This document shows, in pieces, positions 35,545 to 44,994 of a DNA stretch of 64,000 nt (its first letter is position 1; each line of letters opens with the position of its first letter). The stretch covers positions 620,001-684,000 of the forward strand of contig NZ_JADWYJ010000003.1 in NCBI RefSeq assembly GCF_021354595.1, in the 5' to 3' direction. Position numbers and translations under genes: made by a program. The DNA is from Maribellus sp. CM-23. Lineage in GTDB: Bacteria; Bacteroidota; Bacteroidia; Bacteroidales; Prolixibacteraceae. The notes beneath the pieces are model-generated. The model was not told the DNA's origin, searched no databases, and saw nothing but the letters and a program-made list of their open reading frames with translations.

Positions 35545-37941
35545 ATGAGGAAAATACTCGTGTTGCTGAGCATGAGCGTTGTGTGGTGTGCTGTTTCGGC
35601 TCAAAATACTTTTGTGCTTTCCGGCAAGATCACTGACGAGAAAAACAAAGAACTTCCGGGGGCTGCCATTGTGGTAAGCCCGGGAGAAAAGGGAGTTGTT
35701 TCCGATGCGCGTGGCAATTACCGGATCGACGGAATAACTGAAGGAAAATACCAGGTTCGGGTATCTTTTATCGGGTACCGGGAGTTTACGGATTCTGTAC
35801 AGGTCAGCTCGAACACAACATTTAACTGTAAGCTGAAGTTTGTGCCGCTCAACCTGCAGGAAGTAGTGGTTACCGATAATTATGCTGAAACACGTAAAAA
35901 GGAAGAAACCCTGAATGTGGAAGTGGTAAACGATGATTTTCTGCGCCAAAACGCGGGAGGAAGCCTGATGAAATCGCTGGAGCGGCTTCCGGGAGTTTCT
36001 ACCATCGACATTGGTTCCGGACATTCAAAACCTGTCATTCGCGGACTGGGTTTTAACCGGGTAGTGGTGGTTGAAAACGGCGTAAAACACGAAGGACAGC
36101 AATGGGGGGCCGATCACGGACTGGAAATTGACCAGTATTCTGTTGATAACGTAGAAGTGATCAAAGGTCCGGCATCGCTGATGTTTGGCTCCGATGCCGT
36201 TGGTGGTGTTATCGATATCAAACAATATCACCTGCCGGCCGAACACTCGATAAACGGTATGGTAAACCTGGTGGGAAAGACCAACAACAATCTGCTGGGG
36301 ACTTCGGTGGAGGTTGCCGGAAGAAAGGACTGGTTTTTTGCAAGGTTACAGGCAACCGTTCTTGATTACGGCGATTATAAAGTGCCTGCCGACAGCGTTG
36401 ATATATATTCGTACCGTGTGCCGCTTTACAAAAATCACTTGCGAAATACTGCGGGTTACGAACGCAACTGGCATTTATCGTTCGGCATTGTAAAACCGCG
36501 GTTTCAAAGCCGTTTTTTTGCCAGCAATATCAGTAGCAAAAGTGGCTTTTTCGCCAATGCACATGGTTTGGAGCCGCGAAATGTTGACACCGAACTACAC
36601 GATAAATCGAAGCGCGATATTTTGTATCCCTTTCAGCAGGTCGATCATTTTAAGCTGGTTAATAAAAGTTGGTGGAAAATGGGGAAAGCCACTTTTAATG
36701 CAGACTTGGGGTTTCAGCGAAATTTCAGACAGGAAAAAAGCAACTACACAAGTCACGGATACATGCCACCCGTTTTCCCGGATACGATGAGCTTTGCAGC
36801 CGATTTGGAACGCGAATTTGATAAATACGTGTATTCCGGAACTTTAAAAGCCAGTTTGGAGCAAAATACCCAAACGACTTATACGGCCGGAGTAAGCAGC
36901 GAATACCAGGAGAACCGCATTGATGGGCGGGGATTTATTATTCCGGCTTTTCAGCAATTTACACTGGGAGGATTTCTGGTTGCGAAACATTCTTTTTCTG
37001 AAAAAAGCTTGTTGCAATTCGGTTTGCGTTTCGATTACGGTACGATTAAAACAGAGGCTTATTACGACTGGTTTTCGTCGCCAACAGAAAATGGCAACGC
37101 GTATTTGCAACGGGCACAAGACTTAGACCGAAGTTTCTCCAATGTTTCGTGGTCGGCAGGGTATAGCTACTCCCCCGAGCATTGGCTCCTTAAAGTAAAT
37201 GTTGGAAAAAGCTTTCGAATGCCCATTGCCAAAGAGCTGGCAGCAAACGGGGTGAACTATCATCATTTTAGTTACGAGGTGGGAAATCCTGATTTATCGG
37301 CCGAAGTTTCGTATCAGTTGGATGGCGGTGTAGAATACCATTCGCAAAAACTGACGGTGGGAATAACGCCGTTTCTGAATTACTTTCCGAATTACATTTA
37401 CCTGAACCCGACCTCGGAGCACGATCGTTTGTATGGAAACGGGAACCAGGTTTATATCTATCAGCAAAGCGAAGTTTTTCGGCTGGGGGGCGAGTTGCAT
37501 GCACATTACCAGCTTTTGAAATCACTACAGATAGGTGTAATCGGAGAGTACGTTTATTCGGAACAGTTATCGGGAGAAAAGAAGGGCTTTACGCTACCGT
37601 TTTCTCCACCGGCTTCGGCCATAATCAACCTGAAGTACCGGAAAGAAAAGTTCCTGTTTTTTCAGCATGCTTACACCTCGGTGGATTATCGCTTAACAGC
37701 CGCTCAAAACAACATTGTTCCTCCCGAAGAAACAACAGATGCTTATCAGACAGTTAACCTCGGAATGGGAGGAGAAGTGAAAATCAGACAGCAAAACCTG
37801 AAACTGTCGTTACAGGTACAAAACCTGTTTAATACCAGATACTTTAGTCATACCAGCTACTACAGGCTGATTAATTTACCCGAATCGGGACGGAATTTTA
37901 TACTGAATGTTTCCATTCCTTTTTCGGGCGAAATAAAATAA
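35545..37941 (+). CDS. TonB-dependent receptor, probable metal (zinc) uptake
   Basis: A 798-residue outer-membrane receptor: signal peptide ending 'CAVSAQ', a carboxypeptidase-regulatory-like domain ('GKITDEKNKELPGAAIVVSP'), a TonB-box-like 'LQEVVVTDN', a plug ('GHSKPVIRGLGFNRVVVVEN', 'VEVIKGPASLMFGSDAVGGV') and a barrel ending in 'FILNVSIPFSG'. It has no SusC signature, so it is a metal or siderophore-type transporter. The receptor segment 'NGVNYHHFSYEVGNPDLSAE' and the histidine-rich context resemble zinc receptors of the ZnuD type. Its place behind a Fur/Zur gene supports zinc uptake under zinc limitation; the metal itself is inferred. Confidence 0.85.
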   Translation: MRKILVLLSMSVVWCAVSAQNTFVLSGKITDEKNKELPGAAIVVSPGEKGVVSDARGNYRIDGITEGKYQVRVSFIGYREFTDSVQVSSNTTFNCKLKFVPLNLQEVVVTDNYAETRKKEETLNVEVVNDDFLRQNAGGSLMKSLERLPGVSTIDIGSGHSKPVIRGLGFNRVVVVENGVKHEGQQWGADHGLEIDQYSVDNVEVIKGPASLMFGSDAVGGVIDIKQYHLPAEHSINGMVNLVGKTNNNLLGTSVEVAGRKDWFFARLQATVLDYGDYKVPADSVDIYSYRVPLYKNHLRNTAGYERNWHLSFGIVKPRFQSRFFASNISSKSGFFANAHGLEPRNVDTELHDKSKRDILYPFQQVDHFKLVNKSWWKMGKATFNADLGFQRNFRQEKSNYTSHGYMPPVFPDTMSFAADLEREFDKYVYSGTLKASLEQNTQTTYTAGVSSEYQENRIDGRGFIIPAFQQFTLGGFLVAKHSFSEKSLLQFGLRFDYGTIKTEAYYDWFSSPTENGNAYLQRAQDLDRSFSNVSWSAGYSYSPEHWLLKVNVGKSFRMPIAKELAANGVNYHHFSYEVGNPDLSAEVSYQLDGGVEYHSQKLTVGITPFLNYFPNYIYLNPTSEHDRLYGNGNQVYIYQQSEVFRLGGELHAHYQLLKSLQIGVIGEYVYSEQLSGEKKGFTLPFSPPASAIINLKYRKEKFLFFQHAYTSVDYRLTAAQNNIVPPEETTDAYQTVNLGMGGEVKIRQQNLKLSLQVQNLFNTRYFSHTSYYRLINLPESGRNFILNVSIPFSGEIK

Positions 37942-37950
37942 ACAATTATT

Positions 37951-38430
37951 ATGAAAACAAATTTGAGATTATTACTGCCTCAGGCGAAAACAATTATTTA
38001 TCTATTATCAATTCCCTCTGTATTTTATTTAACCAGTTGTGACGATGATGGCGATACACAGAAACCGCTTGTCACAAACCTCGAAGTGGGGCACGGTGAT
38101 ACGATTCACATTGGTGAGGGAATTCACCTGGAATTTGATGCAGAAGACGATGGCTTGCTGGATTATTACCGCATCCAGATTCATCCTGAAAACGGGCACG
38201 ACAAAAGTGCTTTGGGAGAACTGGCCTGGGATTACGACAGCACCTTTACAGAGATTTCGGGCTTGCACAATCATACTGTGCACCATCACAACATTATGGT
38301 GCCTGTAGAAACAGCTGAAGGTGCGTATCATTTTCACCTGATGGTTGCCGACAAAGCCGGAAACGTGACGGCCATTGAGCGGGAACTTGTGGCTACTCAC
38401 GAGGACGGTGAACATACCGACGAAGATTAA
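37951..38430 (+). CDS. DUF4625-type histidine-rich lipoprotein (first)
   Basis: A 159-residue lipoprotein with lipobox 'YLTSC' near residue 30. The body fits DUF4625: 'GHGDTIHIGEGIHLEFDAED', 'GLLDYYRIQIHPENGHDKS' and 'YHFHLMVADKAGN'. The stretch 'LHNHTVHHHNIMVPVE' is packed with histidines, and 'ATHEDGEHTDED' ends the protein, so metal binding is likely. It starts 10 bp after the receptor gene. The likely job is surface or periplasmic capture of metal for the receptor, but no function is established for the family. Confidence 0.75.
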   Translation: MKTNLRLLLPQAKTIIYLLSIPSVFYLTSCDDDGDTQKPLVTNLEVGHGDTIHIGEGIHLEFDAEDDGLLDYYRIQIHPENGHDKSALGELAWDYDSTFTEISGLHNHTVHHHNIMVPVETAEGAYHFHLMVADKAGNVTAIERELVATHEDGEHTDED

Positions 38431-38445
38431 TTTATTTCTGGAAAT

Positions 38446-38489
38446 GCAGAGAAGAGCCAGCGACAGATACTTGCCGGCTCTCTCTCTGC
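38446..38489 (+). terminator. Long hairpin between the two DUF4625 genes
   Basis: GCAGAGAAGAGCC (38446-38458) can pair with GGCTCTCTCTCTGC (38476-38489) with one bulged base. It has no T-run, so it may be an intercistronic stabiliser or partial terminator that lowers expression of the second lipoprotein. Confidence 0.5.
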
Positions 38490-38515
38490 AAGTACTTAAT
38501 TATTAAAATATTGAA

Positions 38516-39010
38516 ATGATGAAGACACAAAATAAAATTCTGTTATTACTAATGCTGGCAGTTACTGCGTTTGCCTGTTCCGAAACCGACGACAAAGACG
38601 ATCAGAAACCTGTAATAAGTATGTCCGGAACTGAAGTATTTCCGAATAACTGTGATACGCTCTATTTTGGGGAAGCTTTCACTTTCCGGATTCACTTTTC
38701 GGATAATCAGGAACTTGGTTCTTTCAGCATTGCCATGCACAATAATTTCGATCATCATTCGCACAGCACCGAAGTTACAGAGTGCGTATTCGGACCCGTA
38801 AAGACTGCGGTTAACGCGTTTACTTTTATTGAAGATTACCCGATTCCGGAAGGAGACAAAGAATACGAAGTAAACATGAGTGTTGAAATTCCGTCGGGAG
38901 AAGGAACTACTCCTTTTGATGAAGGCGATTATCACTTTTTTATCAGTTTAACTGACAAGGCTGGTTGGTCGACACAAAAGGGGCTAAGTATAAAAATTCT
39001 GCACCGTTAA
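38516..39010 (+). CDS. DUF4625-type lipoprotein (second)
   Basis: A 164-residue lipoprotein with lipobox 'VTAFAC'. Related in plan to the preceding gene ('DTLYFGEAFTFRIHFSDNQE', 'LGSFSIAMHNNFDHHSHS', 'YHFFISLTDKAGWST') but only weakly similar in sequence; it keeps a small histidine cluster 'FDHHSHSTE'. It is 85 bp behind the first copy, in the same direction, with a hairpin between. The two may be alternative metal-binding partners of the receptor. Function is inferred from context. Confidence 0.7.
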   Translation: MMKTQNKILLLLMLAVTAFACSETDDKDDQKPVISMSGTEVFPNNCDTLYFGEAFTFRIHFSDNQELGSFSIAMHNNFDHHSHSTEVTECVFGPVKTAVNAFTFIEDYPIPEGDKEYEVNMSVEIPSGEGTTPFDEGDYHFFISLTDKAGWSTQKGLSIKILHR

Positions 39011-39093
39011 GCGCTAAATGAATTTTGCCGTGTTTTATTGACGAGGTGATGAATTCTCCATATATTACACCTCAACTTTAGACAGCTTTCAAC

Positions 39094-39627
39094 ATGAATT
39101 ACGTATTTATAGCTCAGAGTATTGACGGATATATTGCCGACAAAAAAGGTGGTGTTGAATGGCTGGAGAGCGTACCCAATCCCGATCAGATTGACATGGG
39201 GTACAAGGCTTTTATGGAAAGGGTGGATGCCATTGTGATGGGGCGGGCTACTTTTGAAACCGTTTTGGGATTTGGCATTCCGTGGCCTTACGAAAAGCCG
39301 GTTTTTGTACTCAGTAACTCGTTGAAAACGGTTCCTGATGCATTGCATGGGAAGGTTGAGCTAACAGCCGGTTCGCCGGATGAAATATGCACCGCTTTGC
39401 AAGACAAAGGTTACGAGAATCTGTACATCGACGGAGGCAAGACCATTCAGTATTTTCTGGCGGAAGATTTAATCGATGAAATGATTATCACCACCATTCC
39501 GGTGGTTCTTGGCGGAGGTATTTCTTTGTTTGGAGAACTTCCGACCCTGCTGGAATTCAGCCGGTTGAAAACCGAAGTTTACCTGGACGAGGTGGTCCAA
39601 ACCAGGTATATCCGAAAAAATACTTAG
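39094..39627 (+). CDS. Dihydrofolate reductase-like (RibD C-terminal) protein
   Basis: A 177-residue soluble protein of the RibD C-terminal / dihydrofolate reductase-like family: 'NYVFIAQSIDGYIADKKGGV', 'DAIVMGRATFETVL', 'KPVFVLSNSL', 'LYIDGGKTIQYFLAEDLIDE', 'TTIPVVLGGGISLF'. The fold binds NAD(P)H. Stand-alone members (YwjB/YyaP type) have no settled substrate. It converges on the PAP2 gene, the stops lying 11 bp apart, so it is a single transcription unit. Confidence 0.85.
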   Translation: MNYVFIAQSIDGYIADKKGGVEWLESVPNPDQIDMGYKAFMERVDAIVMGRATFETVLGFGIPWPYEKPVFVLSNSLKTVPDALHGKVELTAGSPDEICTALQDKGYENLYIDGGKTIQYFLAEDLIDEMIITTIPVVLGGGISLFGELPTLLEFSRLKTEVYLDEVVQTRYIRKNT

Positions 39628-39638
39628 GAAAACGGAAA

Positions 39639-40388
39639 TCAGAAAGTAAAAGCCATTCCTAGGCCCATTTGCTCGCCGTTGTAATAAGGCACAATACAAC
39701 CAGAAATATTGTCGCTTCCTTTAAACAGCGTATTCCGGATGAAGGGGTGAACCCAGTAGGCAATTTTTGTACTGAGCATCCCAATTCCGGCACCGGTGGC
39801 AACATCGGTTAACCAGTGACGGTTGTTGTACATGCGGAAAAAACCGGTTCCGGCGGCCACCAGATAACCCGAAATACCGTACCAAACAGATACGTCTTTG
39901 TACTCCTGGTACAGAAATTCGGCGCCCATAAAAGCGGTTGCTGTATGCCCCGAAGGAAACGAATTCTGCGAGGAACCATCGGGGCGAAGAATGTTGGTCG
40001 AGTTTTTCAGAATCGTTACCGTACTTCCCATCAGCAAATAGGCGGTGGCCAAAATCGTTGTCCGGTCTCTGAAATTATGTTTCCCTTCCACTCCGGCAAG
40101 GTTTAAGGCATACACCGACACAAAAGGAGCATATTGCGAAAAATCATCTATGGTGAATCGTTTATCGATGTGTTCGGTTATTTCTTCGCTTACTTCAGAA
40201 TTGAGGTCTTTTATAAAATCACTTTCCAGTCCAATAACCCCGAAAGTGATCAGTGCGGAGGAAACAGCAAGTGCAGCCGGCTTAAATTTCAACTCCTGAT
40301 TTGTTCGTAAGGTGTCTTTCCGGCTGGTATTTCCCAATAGAGCAAGCTGCCCAAAAACAAGGGCTAAAAGGAGTAAAATAGTCTTCAC
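39639..40388 (-). CDS. PAP2-family phosphatase
   Basis: A 249-residue membrane or exported protein with a signal-like N-terminus ('MKTILLLLALVFGQLALLGN'). The three phosphatase motifs are visible: 'KNSTNILRPDG' (Lys...Arg-Pro), 'SFPSGHTATAF' (Ser-Gly-His) and 'FRMYNNRHWLTDVATG' (Arg...His...Asp). Family members remove phosphate from lipids such as undecaprenyl diphosphate or phosphatidylglycerol phosphate. The exact substrate is unknown; no lipid-A or capsule genes lie nearby. Confidence 0.88.
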   Translation of the reverse strand: MKTILLLLALVFGQLALLGNTSRKDTLRTNQELKFKPAALAVSSALITFGVIGLESDFIKDLNSEVSEEITEHIDKRFTIDDFSQYAPFVSVYALNLAGVEGKHNFRDRTTILATAYLLMGSTVTILKNSTNILRPDGSSQNSFPSGHTATAFMGAEFLYQEYKDVSVWYGISGYLVAAGTGFFRMYNNRHWLTDVATGAGIGMLSTKIAYWVHPFIRNTLFKGSDNISGCIVPYYNGEQMGLGMAFTF

Positions 40389-40479
40389 TTGTTGAATGTT
40401 TTGAGTTGTAAATCATAAAGTAAACTCAATATTATACAAATTGTTTGGGAATTACAATAGCCGGTTGATTGTCTGTGGT

Positions 40480-41760
40480 TTACTTGATGATTCCCCGCTG
40501 ATAAGCAGCAAGCGCCCGTTGGCGGGCAAAAGTATGTTCCACCATGGGAGTTGGGTAGCTGAATGAATCCAGTTCAGGAATCCAGCGTTTTATGTACCCC
40601 AGGTTTTTATCAAATTTCTTTTGTTGTTCGGATGGATTGAAAATTCTGAAATAAGGAGCTGCATCGCAACCGGTACCCGCTGCCCACTGCCAGTTGCCAT
40701 TGTTCGACGACAATTCGTAATCCAAAAGCTTTTTAGCAAAGTAAGCTTCTCCCCAACGCCAGTCGATGAGCAGGTGCTTGCACAGAAAGCTTGCAGTAAC
40801 CATCCGAACGCGGTTATGCATGTACCCGGTTTCGTTTAATTCGCGCATGCCGGCATCTACCATCGGATAACCGGTTTCGCCCCGGCACCAGCGTTCAAAT
40901 TCCTTTTCGTTGTTTCGCCACTGAATTCCGTCGTATTTTGCCCGAAAATTATGATGAACCACCCGGGGATAATGAAAAAGGATCTGCATAAAGAATTCCC
41001 TCCAAATGAGTTCACTCAAAAATACCGGGAATTTATCGTTGATCTTGCGAACAACTTCCCGGATGCTGATGGTGCCAAAACGAAGATGAACACTTAGGTT
41101 GGATGTGCCTTCCAAAGCTGGTAAATTCCGGGTTTGCTCATAATTACCGAGCACCGAGAAGTTGGCCTCTTTTACGGGTATTGGATTTTCTGAAAAGCCA
41201 ATTGTCTCAAGGGGAGGAAAGTCAAAGATTTTGTTTTCAAGATTTTCCCATTTTGTGTTTGGAAAAGCGGGCAATCCTTGTGTTTGCAGTTGTTGCAGCC
41301 ATTTGTTTTTATACGGAGTAAAGACAGTGTAGCATTCTCCATCCGGTTTCATTACCTCACTTTCTTCAAATACAACCTGATCTTTCAACAAAAAAACAGG
41401 GATGTTGGCAGCCGCCAAAAGCATTTTTACCTGCTCATCGCGCCGGATGGCATAAGGCTCGTAATCCTTGTTAAAGTAAACCTCTTTAATCGGAAATTGC
41501 TGAATCATTTCTTTCCAAACCTCTTGCGGATCGCCGTGTTTGATCAGCAGACCCGATCCAAATTTTCGGAGTTCAGCATTTATCTTTTGCAATTGCCGGT
41601 AAATAAACGTAAGCCTTGCATCGTCGGGGGGGAGCTCATCCAGAATATTTGTGTCGAATATAAAAAGCGGGATCACCTTTAGTGTTCCGGAAAGCACTTT
41701 TGCGAGTGCGGTGTTATCCTCCAGCCGGAGGTCTCTTCGAAACCAGAAAACAGCATTCAT
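40480..41760 (-). CDS. phr: Deoxyribodipyrimidine photolyase (class I CPD photolyase type)
   Basis: A 426-residue photolyase that repairs UV dimers using FAD and light. The N-terminal alpha/beta antenna domain begins 'AVFWFRRDLRLEDNTAL'. The FAD-binding helical domain has 'LIWREFFMQILFHYPR', 'GETGYPMVDAGMRELNETGY' and 'MHNRVRMVTASFLCKHL', then 'NNGNWQWAAGTGCDAAPYFR'. Cryptochrome-like members share these motifs, but the complete NWQW-type segment and bacterial context favour a photolyase. The tspO gene is 4 bp upstream in the same direction, so the two form an operon. Confidence 0.92.
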   Translation of the reverse strand: MNAVFWFRRDLRLEDNTALAKVLSGTLKVIPLFIFDTNILDELPPDDARLTFIYRQLQKINAELRKFGSGLLIKHGDPQEVWKEMIQQFPIKEVYFNKDYEPYAIRRDEQVKMLLAAANIPVFLLKDQVVFEESEVMKPDGECYTVFTPYKNKWLQQLQTQGLPAFPNTKWENLENKIFDFPPLETIGFSENPIPVKEANFSVLGNYEQTRNLPALEGTSNLSVHLRFGTISIREVVRKINDKFPVFLSELIWREFFMQILFHYPRVVHHNFRAKYDGIQWRNNEKEFERWCRGETGYPMVDAGMRELNETGYMHNRVRMVTASFLCKHLLIDWRWGEAYFAKKLLDYELSSNNGNWQWAAGTGCDAAPYFRIFNPSEQQKKFDKNLGYIKRWIPELDSFSYPTPMVEHTFARQRALAAYQRGIIK

Positions 41761-41764
41761 TTTT

Positions 41765-42247
41765 CTAATTATTAGCCAAAATATAGGCGTTTAACGAAGT
41801 TGCCAGTACCAACCATATAAAATACGGTACTACAAATATCGTTTTCCAGTTTAATCCTGATATGTATTTAAACATAAATAATCCCACCACTAACGTGAGG
41901 GCAACGATAATGATCAATGCCGAAAGAATGAGATGAAAACGAAAGAATACCGGCGACCAGCCAACGTTTAAAACCAACTGGAGCACAAACAAGAGCAATA
42001 ATGTTGTTTTATTGGATTCCTGCTTCCATAAAAAAGCCATGAAAACCGAGAAACAGATCATAATGGCGGTCCAGGCAAGGCCAAACATCCAACCCGGTGG
42101 TGTCCACGGTGCTTTGTTGAGTTGCAGATACCATTCAGAACCGGGGCCATTGTTCATAAGGTAACTACCCAATCCCAGGGCTGAAAGATTGACAATCAAA
42201 AAAAGGAGCGCTATTCCTGCAAAATGTGTATTTATTGTTTTAAGCAT
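41765..42247 (-). CDS. tspO: TspO/MBR-family membrane protein
   Basis: A 160-residue protein with five predicted membrane helices. Typical residues are 'WYLQLNKAPWTPPGWMFGLA', 'LVLNVGWSPVFFRF' and 'YFIWLVLATSLNAYI'. TspO binds tetrapyrroles such as porphyrins and influences stress responses in bacteria, which fits pairing with a light-dependent repair enzyme. Its stop is 4 bp before the photolyase start, giving a tspO-phr operon. Confidence 0.92.
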   Translation of the reverse strand: MLKTINTHFAGIALLFLIVNLSALGLGSYLMNNGPGSEWYLQLNKAPWTPPGWMFGLAWTAIMICFSVFMAFLWKQESNKTTLLLLFVLQLVLNVGWSPVFFRFHLILSALIIIVALTLVVGLFMFKYISGLNWKTIFVVPYFIWLVLATSLNAYILANN

Positions 42248-42354
42248 AAGCTACCTGTTTATTTTTTAGACGAAAGATTGCTATTCAAATTTCTCTCAAT
42301 AACAGGTGATGGACATGTTTTGTTTATTTTTTATTTAAGAAAAGTAAACAGAAA

Positions 42355-42825
42355 TTACAGGGCTTCCAACTCTTCGCGATAGTCGAATTGAAGATCTTCG
42401 TGTAAGTCGGAAATGGCCTTTTGAATACGTTTTACCTGGTTCAGGTAGAGATTAAAAACCACACGGTTGGCTTTGTAATTCAATTTAGACTGCTTCAGTT
42501 TTTTACAGAAGTAAAGCAACAGTTCAATTTCCGTTTCCTTTTTGCCCGAGTAGCGGATGTACTTGGTGGTGGTTTTTAAAACTTTCCGAATTGTTTTTTT
42601 GGCCAGGTAGTAACTGCTGCGGTTCATACTCAGAAATTCCAGGTCGATTTCTTCCTTTACCTGCCGAACATATTCTTCTTCGTTGCTTGCTTCAAACAAA
42701 AGGTAGCTAAGCAGTTCTTTGTTTTCTTTTTTAAACCTCGCCAACCTGAGGACAAGTTCCTGTAAGGCTTCTGGTGGCAGGTTTGTAAGTTCTTTTCTGA
42801 TATGACTGACAGAAGCTGTTTCCAT
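42355..42825 (-). CDS. Helical protein of unknown function
   Basis: A 156-residue, mainly alpha-helical, charged protein with no signal peptide or membrane segment. Visible features are Lys/Glu-rich helices ('ALQELVLRLARFKKENKELL', 'IELLLYFCKKLKQSKLNYKA'). I do not recognise a family. It is monocistronic, 107 bp upstream of tspO with an AT-rich gap, and its start codon faces away from the gene at 43124. Confidence 0.7.
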   Translation of the reverse strand: METASVSHIRKELTNLPPEALQELVLRLARFKKENKELLSYLLFEASNEEEYVRQVKEEIDLEFLSMNRSSYYLAKKTIRKVLKTTTKYIRYSGKKETEIELLLYFCKKLKQSKLNYKANRVVFNLYLNQVKRIQKAISDLHEDLQFDYREELEAL

Positions 42826-43123
42826 ATAAATACAAAGAAAACCAATAAAAACAGATCCTCAAAGGGACGTGCCTTATCGTGCCCGATTATTTTGCGGGTT
42901 TCTTCCAATACCGGGTCTTCCTGTCCGATTTGGGTGGTTTTATCTGCAAAGAAGCGACGAACGACAAAGATTTACCATTATTAATCGATAATCACCGTGA
43001 ATGAAGTTTGCAGGAAAAAATAACCCGTTCGTAGTTGTTTTTTTGCAGGTTGCTGAATTAACCGACGCCGCATCAATGTGTTACGTAAATTTGGGTCAAT
43101 GAAACAATTTAAACAGCAACATC

Positions 43124-43615
43124 ATGAAAGCAAAACTGGTTCTTTTCGCAATTTGTGCCGCCCTTCTTAGCATAAATGTAAATGCAAAAATTAAGGATGG
43201 ACAGGCAATGACAGGCAATTCACTGAGTGAGTTTGGTAAATATACCATAACAAATTCTGAATCACCAATGGTTTATCAAAACAAAGTTCTTGAAACGTAT
43301 GATCTGAATTACGAAAACACTTCCAATCCGGTAAGAATTGGCGTACTTCAGGAAAAGAAATGCAGAACTTTTATTGTTCGTAACGACGAGTTTGAAATCC
43401 AGTACACCTGCAATAGCGGCGTATTTGGAGTGAAAAAGATCGAAAAACGTTTCCAGGAAATCCCAAAGGAAGAAATGGAAATGAAACTGAATAAGGTAGG
43501 TTATTATGCACAACGCGTAATTTGTCAGAATCAGAAATCGACAGATGATTTACTCGGATTGATCGCATGCTACTTCCCTGACCTGGTGAATGACGAATAT
43601 TCAGCCAGCTTTTAA
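43124..43615 (+). CDS. Secreted protein of unknown function
   Basis: A 163-residue protein with a clear signal peptide (MKAKLVLFAICAALLSINVN, cleavage near 'NAK'). The mature part is beta-rich with two Cys pairs or singles ('CRTFIVRNDEFEIQYTCNSG', 'RVICQNQKS', 'LIACYFPD'). No family recognised. Two terminator hairpins follow, so it is a single-gene unit. Confidence 0.65.
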   Translation: MKAKLVLFAICAALLSINVNAKIKDGQAMTGNSLSEFGKYTITNSESPMVYQNKVLETYDLNYENTSNPVRIGVLQEKKCRTFIVRNDEFEIQYTCNSGVFGVKKIEKRFQEIPKEEMEMKLNKVGYYAQRVICQNQKSTDDLLGLIACYFPDLVNDEYSASF

Positions 43616-43664
43616 CAAGACTTAAACAGCGCAATTTTTTTCATAGAAGTATGAAATTACAGAA

Positions 43665-43687
43665 CCCCGCCAGAGGGCGGGGTTTTT
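43665..43687 (+). terminator. Strong rho-independent terminator
   Basis: CCCCGCC (43665-43671), loop AGAG, GGCGGGG (43676-43682), then TTTTT. A GC-rich 7-bp stem that ends the transcript of the secreted protein gene, 50 bp after its stop. Confidence 0.9.
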
Positions 43688-43744
43688 CTATCGAAAGAAA
43701 GGATGGGTAATAGAATAGCAGATTGAGTAGATTCTCAATTCCGG

Positions 43745-43776
43745 AAAACCCTGTGTATTTAGTGCACAGGGTTTTT
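43745..43776. terminator. Second terminator, bidirectional shape
   Basis: AAAACCCTGTG (43745-43755), loop, CACAGGGTTTTT (43765-43776). A symmetric A/T-flanked stem that could work on either strand, insulating the LytS operon that begins at 43903. Confidence 0.8.
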
Positions 43777-43902
43777 AGTTATCTGCTTTTTGTGGCTGGT
43801 GAATGAGCTTTGTCAAGTGTTGGTTTTCAATAACTTTTTATCTTTATTCGGTGGATAATTGGTAAGAGAGAGTTTGCAAATCAAACAAAAACCGGAGCTG
43901 CA

Positions 43903-44994
43903 ATGAACAAGTTGCTGTATGATAACAGTTTATGGTACAGAGGGAGCAGACATTTGCTGTTCTTTGTAACCATGTTGTTGTTGTTCTCGTTGATACTGCG
44001 CAGCCAACATCCGCACGAATCTTATTTAAATTTGCTAAAGGTTACCCTGGTTAATGCACTCTTTTTCTTTTCGTACGCTTACATTACCATTTTTTTGCTT
44101 ATTCCTGAGTACCTGTTAAAACAGAAGGTGTTGTATTTCATCCTCTTTTTTGTGCTGGTGGGAATTGCCTTATCCACACTGAAGTTGGTGGTTTCCGAAA
44201 CCATCTTTTATGCGTCTATTTCACCGGGAATCGTACCTGAATCAGGCATCATGAACCTTCGTTTTATTGTGGTAAATGCAAAGGACATGACCTTTATTGT
44301 GGCTGTTCTCAGCATTGCCAAATACGTGAAAGATTACCTTTTTGCAGAGCGTTTGCGGAAAAAACTGGAAGAGCAGGAAAAACAGGCGCAACAAAAACTG
44401 ATGCAATCTCAGTTTGATCCTCATTTCCTGTTTAATACCATTAACAACCTGTATGCTCTATCGTTGCTGAATCCTGAGAAAACCAAGGAAGTAATTCACC
44501 GGATAAAAGTGGTACTGAAGTACATAATTGACGAGAGCCAGAAAACTTCCGTATTTCTTTCCGACGAAATTACGTTGATTGAAAACTACATTCAGCTGGA
44601 AAAGCTTCGCTACGGCAAACGGCTGAAAGTGGCCCTGCTTACCGAAGGAAACCTGGAGGAAGTTCGCATACCGCCCATGATCCTGTTTCTGTTGGTTGAA
44701 AACTGTTTTAAACACGGGAGCAGTCTCGATGCAGGCATTCCGTGGATTGATATAAAGGTGGAAGTAGACGAGGAAAAAGTGTTGCTAACGACCGAAAACA
44801 GCAAGCCCAAAACAATTGCGAGTCTTGAAATGAAACGCAATGCCGGACACGGATTAAAAAGCCTGGAAAAAAGACTTACGTTGTTGTACCATAAAGACGG
44901 GTATAGCCTGAATATTCACAGCGAAGACCGTCTGTTTCGTGTAAAATTGGAATTGAAAAAGAACCTTGAAGTCAGTTTTAGCACATATCGATAG
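43903..44994 (+). CDS. LytS/YehU-type sensor histidine kinase
   Basis: A 363-residue membrane kinase. Four hydrophobic segments occupy about residues 15-140, followed by a coiled-coil linker ('LRKKLEEQEKQAQQKLM'). The His_kinase domain carries 'QSQFDPHFLFNTINNLYALS' with the phospho-accepting His174, and an ATPase part with 'LFLLVENCFKHG' (Asn box) and 'NAGHGLKSLEKRLTLLY' (G box). It would phosphorylate the LytTR regulator at 46080. The stop overlaps the next gene by 29 bp, so the proteins are translated in coupled fashion. Confidence 0.92.
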   Translation: MNKLLYDNSLWYRGSRHLLFFVTMLLLFSLILRSQHPHESYLNLLKVTLVNALFFFSYAYITIFLLIPEYLLKQKVLYFILFFVLVGIALSTLKLVVSETIFYASISPGIVPESGIMNLRFIVVNAKDMTFIVAVLSIAKYVKDYLFAERLRKKLEEQEKQAQQKLMQSQFDPHFLFNTINNLYALSLLNPEKTKEVIHRIKVVLKYIIDESQKTSVFLSDEITLIENYIQLEKLRYGKRLKVALLTEGNLEEVRIPPMILFLLVENCFKHGSSLDAGIPWIDIKVEVDEEKVLLTTENSKPKTIASLEMKRNAGHGLKSLEKRLTLLYHKDGYSLNIHSEDRLFRVKLELKKNLEVSFSTYR

